Part shown: positions 1 to 5,851 of the stretch, one piece after another | Numbering within the stretch: position 1 is the first letter of the stretch | How the letters are laid out: each line of letters begins with the position of its first letter | Assembly: GCA_964415085.1 (NCBI GenBank) | Contig: CAYPYI010000079.1 | Location: forward strand, 1-6,255 | Reading direction: 5' to 3' | DNA length: 6,255 nt | Source: CAYPYI01 sp964415085 | GTDB lineage: Bacteria > Bacillota > Clostridia > Tissierellales > Tissierellaceae | The notes under the pieces: model-generated | Told to the model about the DNA's origin: nothing | The model's input: only the letters and a program-made list of their open reading frames with translations | The model's database searches: none | Position numbers and translations under genes: made by a program

Positions 1-132
1 AGTATCAAGAAGAGTTGAAGCAAAACCAAAGTTTCCCTTCATAAACTCTTCTTGCTCTTTAGGTCTGTTTACCCCCGCAAGATTAAATACGAAATCACAA
101 GAAGTACAATACTCTTTTAACAATGAAAGGTC
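1..132 (-). CDS. CapF/WbjC-like NAD-dependent epimerase/reductase fragment, fused in frame to the S9 propeller ORF
   Basis: This is the downstream, window-truncated part of one open frame that begins near 783. From about position 129 the translation reads LSLLKEYCTSCDFVFNLAG, followed by VNRPKEQEEFMKGNFGF. The LAGVNRP stretch followed by E-F-x-x-GN is characteristic of the CapF/WbjC/FnlB group of short-chain (extended SDR) sugar-nucleotide reductases used in capsule or O-antigen amino-sugar (L-FucNAc-type) synthesis, roughly residues 50-95 of such a protein. The N-terminal Rossmann motif (TGAxGFVGxNL) that should precede it is absent; peptidase-like sequence stands there instead. The piece therefore cannot be a functional reductase as it reads here. 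The frame is still open at base 1. The family assignment is from recalled motifs and is fairly secure; the reason for the fusion is not known from the sequence. Confidence 0.7.
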
Positions 133-159
133 TGTATCTATATCATACTCATAAATTCC
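130..159 (-). other. Chimera junction between S9 peptidase and CapF-like coding sequence
   Basis: These ten codons read GIYEYDIDTD. In S9 propellers a strand of the type G-[IL]-Y-x-Y-D-I-[ED]-T is common. In CapF-type reductases an [IF]-x-E-[YF]-D-x-D-T-D stretch immediately precedes the LL-x-x-Y-C-x-x-C/A-DFVFNLAG segment. Both halves can therefore claim this stretch, which makes it the likely crossover point by short homology. No stop, frameshift or N run marks the join. An assembly error is the simplest explanation; a true deletion or recombination in the genome is the alternative. Confidence 0.6.
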
Positions 160-783
160 ATTTGTATATTTTATATTTCCTTTTATAGTTTTTCCTATAT
201 AAGCTATTTTGCCATTACTTATTGTTGCTCCTATTGAGTCCATTGAAGTATTTGTGATTTGGTCTAAATCATTAGTCTTTACATTAAATATTGATAATAC
301 TTTTCTTTTACCATTTGTTATACCAACAGCATCTCCCCAGAATGGAGCCTCTGTATAATAGTTATAAGCATCTGTTTCTGTATCTTCTACAGTTAATATA
401 GTTGAATATATTAAATAATTATCTTCATCTATTTTACTTATATTGTTTATTTTTACAGGTACAGTAATTTCTTCTATTGATTTTTGATTTATATAATCAT
501 ATTTTTCAATTACTGAATTATCTTTATTATTTTTTATAAATACTAATTTATCATTATTTTCAAAAAACATTTTATTTATTTTTGAACTTTCAACTGGTAA
601 TAATATATATTCTTCTTTTTCTATATTATATAAATATATTTCTGAATTATAACCATTTTTCTCTATATCCATATTACCTAGTCTAAATACTAAATATTTT
701 TCATCCTTAGACATTTCTAAGTCATAAATATAATTATGTTCTAATACACTTGTTGCAACTATTTTTTCTCTTTTATTTTGTAT
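133..783 (-). CDS. S9-family (acylaminoacyl/prolyl oligopeptidase-type) peptidase, N-terminal beta-propeller fragment
   Basis: The minus-strand frame begins about IQNKREKIVATSVLEHNY and shows repeated propeller-like strands. Examples are LEMSKDEKYLVFRLGNMD, then NGYNSEIYLYNIEKEEYILLP, KMFFENNDKLVFI, and APFWGDAVGITNGKRKVLSIF. The pattern of an S-x-D-x-K-Y strand, an N-G-Y-x-S-x-I-Y-L-Y-N strand, and an FW...G.TN.KR loop resembles the N-terminal propeller of clostridial S9 peptidases, cytosolic enzymes of about 650 residues that trim short peptides. Only about 217 residues are present; the C-terminal alpha/beta-hydrolase domain with the Ser-Asp-His triad is missing because the frame switches to CapF-like sequence. 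An AAGGAGG ribosome site (791-797) lies 7 nt before an ATA codon at 781-783. No ATG, GTG or TTG occurs in frame until an ATG at 712-714, which would cut into the first strands. The 783 start is therefore an inferred non-canonical start or reflects a base error. Confidence 0.6.
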
Positions 784-790
784 TAATAAG

Positions 791-797
791 CCTCCTT
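791..797 (-). promoter_or_regulatory. Strong Shine-Dalgarno for the S9 peptidase-like ORF
   Basis: The minus strand reads AAGGAGG, a full match to the anti-Shine-Dalgarno core. Seven bases separate it from an ATA codon (781-783) in the frame of the propeller protein. There is no canonical start at a suitable distance, and the frame is closed upstream by TGA at 805-807. The site therefore fixes where translation should begin even though the start codon is not standard. Confidence 0.6.
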
Positions 798-836
798 GGT
801 TAACTCATATATAAGATATATGTTGTTAATTTAATT

Positions 837-870
837 ATTACATATTGTATAAAGTAAATCTACAATTATA
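837..870 (-). promoter_or_regulatory. Candidate promoter for the S9 peptidase-like ORF
   Basis: Two overlapping possibilities exist in the AT-rich gap between cobC and the S9-like ORF. One is TTGTAG (860-865), a 17-base spacer, then TGTAAT (837-842). The other is a perfect TATAAT (865-870) with only a weak -35 upstream. Either gives a leader of about 50-80 nt. A dyad CATATAT-aag-ATATATG (806-822, plus-strand reading) lies between the promoter and the ribosome site. In DNA this rich in A and T such matches arise by chance, so confidence is low. Confidence 0.35.
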
Positions 871-922
871 TTAATATTTACCCCAAATAATTAATATTAC
901 TTATTTGTTAATTTTTATATAC

Positions 923-952
923 AAAGACTCCTTAATTAAACAAGGAGTCTTT
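923..952 (-). terminator. Hairpin terminator after cobC
   Basis: A perfect 11-bp stem, AAAGACTCCTT (923-933) and AAGGAGTCTTT (942-952), encloses an 8-base loop. It begins 5 bases past the cobC stop codon, where a terminator for the cobTUSC operon is expected. Downstream on the minus strand the RNA continues GUAUAUAAAAAUU, so the usual U-tract is weak. Termination may be partial, allowing some read-through into the S9-like ORF. Confidence 0.6.
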
Positions 953-957
953 AGAAT

Positions 958-1524
958 TTATTTAATATTAAGTTGATTAATATATTTAAATTTCTTTCTA
1001 ACAGTGATAACACTTATACTTGCTGTATCTACTTTAAACTTATAAAAATAATCTAAATTATCAAAAGCCCAACACATAGCTAATTGTATAATTCCTGCAT
1101 GTGCTACAAGTAGGACATTTTCATCTTTTAGTGATATCTCATTTAAAAAGTCTGATAACTGATTAAATTTATCTTCTAGATTATCCCCCTCAGGTATTTC
1201 ATACCTTAAAGGGTTTTTTACCCAAGCTTTTGTTTCTTCTGGATAGTTTTTTAATATCTCTTTATAAGTATATCCTGTAAAAATACCAAAATCATACTCT
1301 TTAAGCTCTTGTCTATCTTCACCCTTAATATCTAATAATTCCATTGTCTGTTTAACCCTTAATAAGGGACTATTATAAACATATTCATAATTGTAGGAAT
1401 CTAATATTTCTTTTATATTTAATACTTCCCTTTTTCCAGCTTCTGATAAAACCGTATCGTCTCTTCCAAAAACTTTGCTAATATTATCTAAGGTCTCACC
1501 ATGTCTTAATAAGATTATATCCAT
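958..1524 (-). CDS. cobC: Alpha-ribazole phosphatase (histidine phosphatase family)
   Basis: The 188-residue product belongs to the phosphoglycerate-mutase-like histidine phosphatases. The LRHGET motif at residues 6-11 supplies the phosphorylated His8 and Arg7. SPLLRVKQT carries Arg56, EYDFG carries Glu76, and VAHAG carries the second catalytic His142. In cobalamin synthesis CobC removes the 5' phosphate from alpha-ribazole phosphate or from adenosylcobalamin 5'-phosphate, closing the pathway. Sequence alone would only say histidine phosphatase; its place as last gene of cobT-cobU-cobS-cobC makes CobC the best call. Its ATG lies inside the end of cobS (10-bp overlap), and an AGGGG ribosome site sits within the final cobS codons, suggesting translational coupling. 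Length is close to the family norm of about 200 residues. A general phosphoglycerate-mutase-like phosphatase remains a minor alternative. Confidence 0.88.
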   Translation of the reverse strand: MDIILLRHGETLDNISKVFGRDDTVLSEAGKREVLNIKEILDSYNYEYVYNSPLLRVKQTMELLDIKGEDRQELKEYDFGIFTGYTYKEILKNYPEETKAWVKNPLRYEIPEGDNLEDKFNQLSDFLNEISLKDENVLLVAHAGIIQLAMCWAFDNLDYFYKFKVDTASISVITVRKKFKYINQLNIK

Positions 1525-2258
1525 TCTAATACCCCTAAAAATAATAATAAAGAAATAGCTTCACTTAATTCAACAACTGCCCCATAAATATCACCAGTTA
1601 CTCCACCTAACTTCTTAAATGACCAAAAGGTTACTAGTTCTTGAGTAATAAATGCCCCTAATAATGGTAATAAAAATATTGGATTTACTAAAATTAATAT
1701 TATAATATAGAAAATCATTCCTATTACAACAAACTTAGAGTTATTAGAGCTATGAATCATATCTCCCATACCACCAGGTTTGATCATTTTCTTATATGCT
1801 ATAGCTATAAGGGAGTTAAACCTACCATTTCCCATAGAAAAAACTAAAGCATACATTACGTTTTTTGAAATAGTAAAATTAGAGATAACTAGTAACTTAA
1901 AAATTATTAAAAGAATTAAACTTAATACACCAAAAGCTCCTATTCTACTATCTGCCATAATTTCTAAAGTTCTTTCTCTGTCTCTACTAGAGAAAAATCC
2001 ATCCACCATATCTGAGACTCCATCTAAATGTAGACCCCCTGTTAATAGTATCATTAGAAATACAACTAGAAATGATGCTATAGAACTACTATATTTTGCT
2101 ATAAGGTAATAAGGTATAAACGATATTATTCCAAGTAACATTCCTATTAATGGGAAAAAGAATGTTGCTCTACCTATATTTTCTTCATTGAAATCCATAT
2201 TTATATTTACAGGTAGCCTTGTTAAAAATTGTAGACCTACTATAAGACCTTTAATCAT
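1515..2258 (-). CDS. cobS: Adenosylcobinamide-GDP ribazoletransferase (cobalamin synthase)
   Basis: CobS joins adenosylcobinamide-GDP to alpha-ribazole (or its 5'-phosphate), giving adenosylcobalamin (phosphate) and GMP, at the cytoplasmic membrane. The 247-residue product is strongly hydrophobic, with several membrane segments at about 33-55, 58-74, 110-128, 135-152 and 176-205. It carries the family signatures GGLHLDGVSDMVDGFF (74-89, acidic residues that bind metal and substrate), ADSRIGAFG (102-110) and GGVTGDIYGAVVELSE (218-233). The start chosen is the ATG at 2256-2258, which overlaps the cobU stop as ATGA and gives the typical N-terminus MIKGLIVGLQFLTRLPV. An in-frame ATG eight codons upstream (2280-2282) would add MWYTGENK, which is unlike the family and lies wholly inside cobU. 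The 3' end overlaps cobC. Nothing is missing. Confidence 0.93.
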   Translation of the reverse strand: MIKGLIVGLQFLTRLPVNINMDFNEENIGRATFFFPLIGMLLGIISFIPYYLIAKYSSSIASFLVVFLMILLTGGLHLDGVSDMVDGFFSSRDRERTLEIMADSRIGAFGVLSLILLIIFKLLVISNFTISKNVMYALVFSMGNGRFNSLIAIAYKKMIKPGGMGDMIHSSNNSKFVVIGMIFYIIILILVNPIFLLPLLGAFITQELVTFWSFKKLGGVTGDIYGAVVELSEAISLLLFLGVLEWI

Positions 2259-2791
2259 TTTATTTTCACCGGTATACCACATGTTACCAAATAAACATTA
2301 TCGCTTATTTTCCCTAATCTTTGATTAATTCTTCCTTGAATATCTCTAAACACTCTAGATATATGATGCTCTGGCACTATAGATGAGCCTACTTCATTGG
2401 TAACTAAAATAAGTTCATATCCTTTTTTATTTACTAAACTAATCAAACCCTCTAATTGCAACATTATAGTTTCTTCTATCTCATCTTGCATATTATAATC
2501 TATATATTCATTGTCCTTACTTATATCAAACATAATATTAGAAGTTAACACAGTAATACAATCTAATATATAATATTTTTCCTCATCAACAGCTTTGTAT
2601 AAATCATAGTTTTCTTCAAAAGTTCTCCATATACTTGGTCTACTTTTCTTATGTAGATCTATTCTTTCTGACATCTCTTTATCATAAACACGAGATGTTG
2701 CAATATATACTACATCTTTTTTTTCAGCTAATAAACTCTCTGCAAAGGTGCTTTTACCACTTCGTGCTCCACCTGTTACTAATGTTATCAT
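2255..2791 (-). CDS. cobU: Bifunctional adenosylcobinamide kinase / adenosylcobinamide-phosphate guanylyltransferase
   Basis: CobU phosphorylates adenosylcobinamide and then transfers GMP to it, producing the GDP-activated substrate for CobS. The 178-residue length is normal for the family. The N-terminal P-loop TGGARSGKS occupies residues 6-14. RIDLHKKSRP places His47 where Salmonella CobU has its guanylylated His46. LDCITVLTSN (76-85) fits the Walker-B-like strand. NEVGSSIVPEHHISRVFRDIQGRINQRL (132-159) is the conserved C-terminal signature with Glu133, Arg149 and Asn156. It follows cobT by 10 bp, with AGGGTG as ribosome site, and its TGA stop overlaps the cobS ATG. Translation of cobS is therefore probably coupled to it. 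Confidence 0.94.
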   Translation of the reverse strand: MITLVTGGARSGKSTFAESLLAEKKDVVYIATSRVYDKEMSERIDLHKKSRPSIWRTFEENYDLYKAVDEEKYYILDCITVLTSNIMFDISKDNEYIDYNMQDEIEETIMLQLEGLISLVNKKGYELILVTNEVGSSIVPEHHISRVFRDIQGRINQRLGKISDNVYLVTCGIPVKIK

Positions 2792-2801
2792 ATTTCACAC
2801 C

Positions 2802-3878
2802 CTATTCTTCTTCGCGCATGTCTAATAATATTGAACTATCTATTTTTAGTTCTTTAAATGTGCCCATATTTTCTTCAACAAATAAAGCTGTATCTATTAA
2901 TTGGAATGCTAATGGACAACCAGAACCTTCACCTAATCTCATTTTCATATTAACCATTGCTTCTAGACCTAGCTCTTCTAGCATATATTCTGCTGCTGGC
3001 TCTTTTGATAGATGTGATGGTATTAAGTAATCTTTTACATGTTCGTTAAGTTTTACCGCACATAAAGCTGCTGCAGATGATATAAAACCATCTATTACTA
3101 CAGGTCTTCTATTTTTTGCAGCTGATAAGTAAACTCCTACCATACCTGCTATATCAAATCCACCAATTTTACTTATAACATCTATAGGATCTTTTGGATC
3201 TGGATTATTTACACTAATTCCCTTTTTTATTACTCTTAATTTATTTTCATACTGTTCAGGAGTAAGTCCTGCACCTAAACCACAAGTTGTCTCAGGATCA
3301 AGATCTGATAAAACAGATAGTATTGCTGAACTAGTTGTAGTATTTCCTATACCTAATTCCCCAACTCCTAACATTTCATACCCATCTTTAAATAAATCAT
3401 CTGCTATTTCAATTCCATACTCAATAGCTTTAATACATTCTTCTCTTGTCATAGCAGGACCTTTTGTAAAATTCTTAGTACCATAAGCTATTTTCCTCTT
3501 TATAACATCTTCATGTTCTATTTCTCCATCTACACCTAAGTCCACAACAAATACATCACTATTTGTATACTTAGCTAACGTTGCAACTCCTGTTAATCCT
3601 CCTGCAGTGTTCTCAACAAGTATAACTGTAAACTCCTTTGGAGATGAAGCAATATTTTCTTCATAAATACCATTATCACCTGCTAATACAACTATAGCAC
3701 GTTTTTTTACACTATTAGTTATATTACCTGTCATTCCTGATATTTTCATACCTAAATCTTCTAATGTACCAAGACTTCCTAATGGTTTTCCTAACTTATC
3801 CCATTTGTCTTTTGATTTTAAAATTGCATCCTTGTCTGCACCCTTAATCTCTTTTAAAGTATCTTCTAATAAGCTCAT
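2802..3878 (-). CDS. cobT: Nicotinate-nucleotide--dimethylbenzimidazole phosphoribosyltransferase
   Basis: CobT transfers phosphoribose from nicotinate mononucleotide to the lower-ligand base (5,6-dimethylbenzimidazole or another base), giving alpha-ribazole 5'-phosphate. The 358 residues match the family length. Recognisable blocks are the N-terminal KPLGSLGTLEDLG (31-43), VLAGDNGIYEENIASSPKEFT (64-84), GELGIGNTTTSSA (173-185), GFDIAGMVG (240-248) and RLGEGSGCPLAF (314-325). Glu317 in the last falls at the same number as the catalytic glutamate of Salmonella CobT. The AGDNG motif has Asn69 where many CobT proteins have His (ADHG); this may touch base specificity but is not diagnostic. The ATG at 3876-3878 is preceded by AGGGGG with a 5-base spacer. 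It is the first gene of the cobTUSC unit, reading from an extended -10 promoter about 36 bases upstream. Which base it activates cannot be told from sequence. Confidence 0.95.
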   Translation of the reverse strand: MSLLEDTLKEIKGADKDAILKSKDKWDKLGKPLGSLGTLEDLGMKISGMTGNITNSVKKRAIVVLAGDNGIYEENIASSPKEFTVILVENTAGGLTGVATLAKYTNSDVFVVDLGVDGEIEHEDVIKRKIAYGTKNFTKGPAMTREECIKAIEYGIEIADDLFKDGYEMLGVGELGIGNTTTSSAILSVLSDLDPETTCGLGAGLTPEQYENKLRVIKKGISVNNPDPKDPIDVISKIGGFDIAGMVGVYLSAAKNRRPVVIDGFISSAAALCAVKLNEHVKDYLIPSHLSKEPAAEYMLEELGLEAMVNMKMRLGEGSGCPLAFQLIDTALFVEENMGTFKELKIDSSILLDMREEE

Positions 3879-3913
3879 ATTATCCCCCTATTTTATTTTC
3901 TTCTAATATATTT

Positions 3914-3922
3914 ATTATATCA
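3914..3922 (-). promoter_or_regulatory. Extended -10 promoter of the cobTUSC operon
   Basis: The minus strand reads TGATATAAT, a TGn extension followed by the consensus TATAAT (3914-3919). No good -35 is present 17 bases upstream (ACTGAA at best), which is tolerated by extended -10 promoters. Transcription would begin near 3907, leaving a leader of under 30 nt before cobT. That is far too short for a cobalamin riboswitch. Confidence 0.5.
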
Positions 3923-4017
3923 CAAGTAGCTATTTTTTCAGTTATTTTAAGGCTTTAATTTGTATATATTATTTAATATTTACATCTTTGTTAATATTAA
4001 TTTACAGTCATATTTTG

Positions 4018-4046
4018 TTGATTACTAGGTAAAAATAAGATATACT
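4018..4046 (+). promoter_or_regulatory. Sigma-A-type promoter of the ATP-grasp gene
   Basis: TTGATT (4018-4023) and TATACT (4041-4046) are separated by exactly 17 bases. This places a start site around 4053, about 40 bases before the ATG at 4094. An overlapping TTGTTG at 4015-4020 is a second -35 option. The promoter lets this plus-strand gene be expressed apart from the cobalamin genes on either side. Confidence 0.55.
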
Positions 4047-4054
4047 TAAGTCTA

Positions 4055-4075
4055 GTTAATATATATTTTATTAAC
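4055..4075. repeat. Inverted repeat in the ATP-grasp gene leader
   Basis: GTTAATA (4055-4061) and TATTAAC (4069-4075) are perfect reverse complements with a 7-base spacer. The dyad sits just after the expected transcription start and just before the AAGGGGG ribosome site at 4081-4087. It could be an operator or a weak RNA hairpin. It contains only two G:C pairs, one per arm, so chance is a real possibility. Confidence 0.4.
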
Positions 4076-4093
4076 ATAAAAAGGGGGAATCTT

Positions 4094-5081
4094 ATGAAAA
4101 TAGCAATACTTACAGATCAATCTCGAGCTTCCTTTCTTCCTTCTGAAGAAGCTATGCAAGAAGATAATCAAAAGTTAGAAACTGTAAAGGAACTTAAAAA
4201 TATTTTATCAAAAAAATATGACTGCATATCACTTATAGCAGATGATAATATTATAAGNNNNNNNNNNTTTAAGAAATGAAAATGTTGATTTAGTCTTTAA
4301 CTTATGTAATGGACTAAATGGAGATAGTAAATTATCTCAAATACCTGCAATGTTAGAATTCGCTGGCATTCCTTATACTGCTTCTTCAGTAATAGGCCAT
4401 ACTCTAGCATCAAACAAGTTTTATTCTTCTAAACTATTTAAATCTAACGATGTATACACACCAGACTTTATAGCAATTAATAAAATAAGTGAATTAGAAA
4501 ATATTGATTTGCAATTTCCTATTTTAATTAAACCAAATGACGAAGGTTCCAGTAGAGGAATACACCAGGATAGTTTAGTTAATACTAAGGAAGAATTATT
4601 TGATGGGGTAAAAAAAGCTTTAGAACTTTATCAACCACCTATTTTATTAAATGAGTATATAGTTGGTCGTGAGTTTTCAGTAGGAGTTATTGGAAATGGA
4701 AAAGATATAGAAGTTCTACCTATCCAAGAAGTAGATTTATCAAACTTACCTGATAATTTAGAAAAATTTTATAGTTTTGAAGTTAAAACATATTATAAAG
4801 AATATACAACTTATCACATCCCTGCTAAATTAAGTAATGAAGAAGAATTACTTATTAAAAATGCATGTATAAAAGCATATAATACGTTAAATTTAAAAGA
4901 TTATGCCAGGGTGGATGTTATATTAAAAGATAATATTCCATATGTTTTAGAAATTAACTCATTGCCTGGACTTATGAAGAACAAAAGTGCACTTTATAGA
5001 ATGGCCGAATCAAGTGGTCAAGGATATGAAAATTTTGTACTTCAAATAGTCGATACAGCTAAATTAAGATACAACTTATAA
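4094..5081 (+). CDS. D-alanine--D-alanine ligase-like ATP-grasp protein, interrupted by an assembly gap
   Basis: The ATG at 4094 follows AAGGGGG with a 6-base spacer. The first 54 codons (MKIAILTDQSRASF onward) end at the N run. After the gap, translation resumes in another frame from 4269 (LRNENVDLVFNLCNGLNGDS) and runs to TAA at 5079-5081. Downstream come the ATP-grasp elements: LIKPNDEGSSRG (nucleotide-binding lysine at 4530 and glycine-rich loop 4545-4562), NEYIVGREFSVGV (Arg at 4668), and ARVDV with EINSLPGL, giving the Asp/Glu/Asn metal ligands at 4914, 4950 and 4956. The fold and the FN-x-x-x-G...SQIPAMLEF-x-GIPYT stretch are those of Ddl-like ligases that form an amide through an acyl phosphate. 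The Ddl N-terminal GG-x-S-x-E-x-x-VS motif is not seen, and the omega-loop KY of typical Ddl reads KT. The acceptor may therefore not be D-alanine. About 325 residues in total; probably intact in the organism. Confidence 0.75.
4258..4267. other. Assembly gap (run of ten Ns)
   Basis: Ten Ns lie inside the ATP-grasp gene. The coding frame before the gap (codon AGn starting at 4256) and after it (TTA at 4269) agree only if the true missing length is a multiple of three. Ten is therefore a placeholder, not a measured size. Few residues appear to be missing judging by how closely the flanks follow the family. Confidence 0.95.
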
Positions 5082-5083
5082 AA

Positions 5084-5124
5084 AAAGTGCATCTAAAAGT
5101 TATAAAACTTTTAGAATGCACTTT
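5084..5124. terminator. Bidirectional terminator between the ATP-grasp gene and cbiJ
   Basis: A long hairpin pairs 5084-5101 (AAAGTGCATCTAAAAGTT) with 5106-5124 around an ATAA loop. The pairing is perfect except for one bulged A. On the plus strand a T-rich run (TTTAATATTTTT) follows; on the minus strand the AAAAAA at 5081-5086 becomes a U-tract. It begins 3 bases after the ATP-grasp stop and its right arm overlaps the cbiJ stop codon (5123-5125), so it serves both convergent units. Confidence 0.88.
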
Positions 5125-5851
5125 AATATTTTTCTCTTATATATTTTTCTAAGTCAATAAGGCTTTTAAACCCTTCTTCTAGATCTCTTTTTATTATTAT
5201 TGGTTTTATACCAAGTTCTAAACAAGCCTCAATTTTCTCATCTGTACCACCTATTTTACCGCTATCTTTTGTAACTATATAATCTGGTTTAAATTCCCTA
5301 AACATAGCTATGTTCATATCTTTTGAAAAAGGTCCTACCATTGCAACTATATCTTTAATATGAACGTTATTTTCAACACATTTATTAATGCTTTCTATAG
5401 CAGGTAGTACTCTATATATAAATCTATTTGTACCTCTTACTCTTTCAAATTCACTTATCATATTTGAACCAGTTGTAAAAAATACTGTTCCTTTAATATC
5501 CTTTAAATACTCAAATGCATCTTCATAAGAATCAACCAGTATTCCATTTTCAATATTTACATATTCTCTAGTATACCTAATATATTCTATATTATTATCA
5601 GATGCTACCTTTCTTGCATTTGCAGATACTATCTTAGCAAAAGGGTGGGTTAAATCTATAATAACTTTTATTTTATTATCTATTATAAATTGGTTCATCT
5701 CTTCTAAAGTCATTCTACCAACTTTATAATTATCTGTATCTAAAAACTCTTTACCACTTTCTGTAGCTACTGTTACAATAAAGTTATCCTTATCTTTGAT
5801 TCTTTCAACTAAGGATCTTCCTTCAGTTGTTCCACCTATTATCCAAATCAT
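5123..5851 (-). CDS. cbiJ: Cobalt-precorrin-6A reductase
   Basis: The enzyme reduces (cobalt-)precorrin-6A to 6B with NADPH, a mid-pathway step of corrin-ring synthesis in the cytosol. The 242 residues are of normal length for CbiJ/CobK. Signatures are the N-terminal IIGGTTEGR (4-12), IDLTHPFA (65-72, with the conserved THPFA), FTTGSN (125-130), MVGPFSKDMN (171-180) and YIVTKDSGKIGGTDEKIEAC (191-210), the C-terminal block that closes the nucleotide site. The ATG overlaps the cbiH TGA as ATGA, so the two are translationally coupled in one operon. It is the last gene of that operon, its stop lying in the terminator stem. The cobalt-first (anaerobic) form is inferred from the clostridial character; CobK is the aerobic counterpart. 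Confidence 0.92.
   Translation of the reverse strand: MIWIIGGTTEGRSLVERIKDKDNFIVTVATESGKEFLDTDNYKVGRMTLEEMNQFIIDNKIKVIIDLTHPFAKIVSANARKVASDNNIEYIRYTREYVNIENGILVDSYEDAFEYLKDIKGTVFFTTGSNMISEFERVRGTNRFIYRVLPAIESINKCVENNVHIKDIVAMVGPFSKDMNIAMFREFKPDYIVTKDSGKIGGTDEKIEACLELGIKPIIIKRDLEEGFKSLIDLEKYIREKY

Larger units (their letters stand above)
3879..4093. other. Divergent intergenic region between cobT and the ATP-grasp gene
   Basis: This 215-bp, very AT-rich stretch carries the promoter and ribosome site of each flanking gene. It contains a short perfect palindrome TTAATATTAA (3991-4000) and a 7+7+7 dyad near the plus-strand gene. No B12 box or adjoining paired helices of a cobalamin riboswitch can be seen on either strand, and no small ORF with a plausible ribosome site is evident. 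Confidence 0.7.

Noticed and set aside
1..783. A genuine two-function enzyme or new fused toxin/capsule system
   Set aside because: Both halves lack their catalytic parts and meet at a short ambiguous stretch in a draft assembly; misassembly or gene decay explains it better.
923..952. Riboswitch or ribosome-site sequestering hairpin (its arm contains AAGGAG)
   Set aside because: No start codon follows the AAGGAG at a usable distance on the minus strand; position right after the cobC stop favours a terminator.
1780..2109. Plus-strand ORF of 109 codons
   Set aside because: It lies wholly antisense to cobS, shows no family motif, and has no convincing ribosome site; it is a shadow of the membrane-protein coding sequence.
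2259..2282. Upstream ATG adding eight residues to CobS
   Set aside because: MWYTGENK is unlike family N-termini and lies inside cobU; the ATGA overlap at 2255-2258 is the normal coupled start.
2635..3030. Plus-strand ORF of 131 codons
   Set aside because: It is antisense to the cobU start and the cobT end, with low-complexity Ser/Phe-rich translation; a shadow ORF.
4350..5081. ATG at 4350 as the start of a separate shorter ligase gene
   Set aside because: The frame is open and family-like back to the N gap at 4269, and no ribosome site precedes 4350; it is the internal methionine of IPAMLEF.
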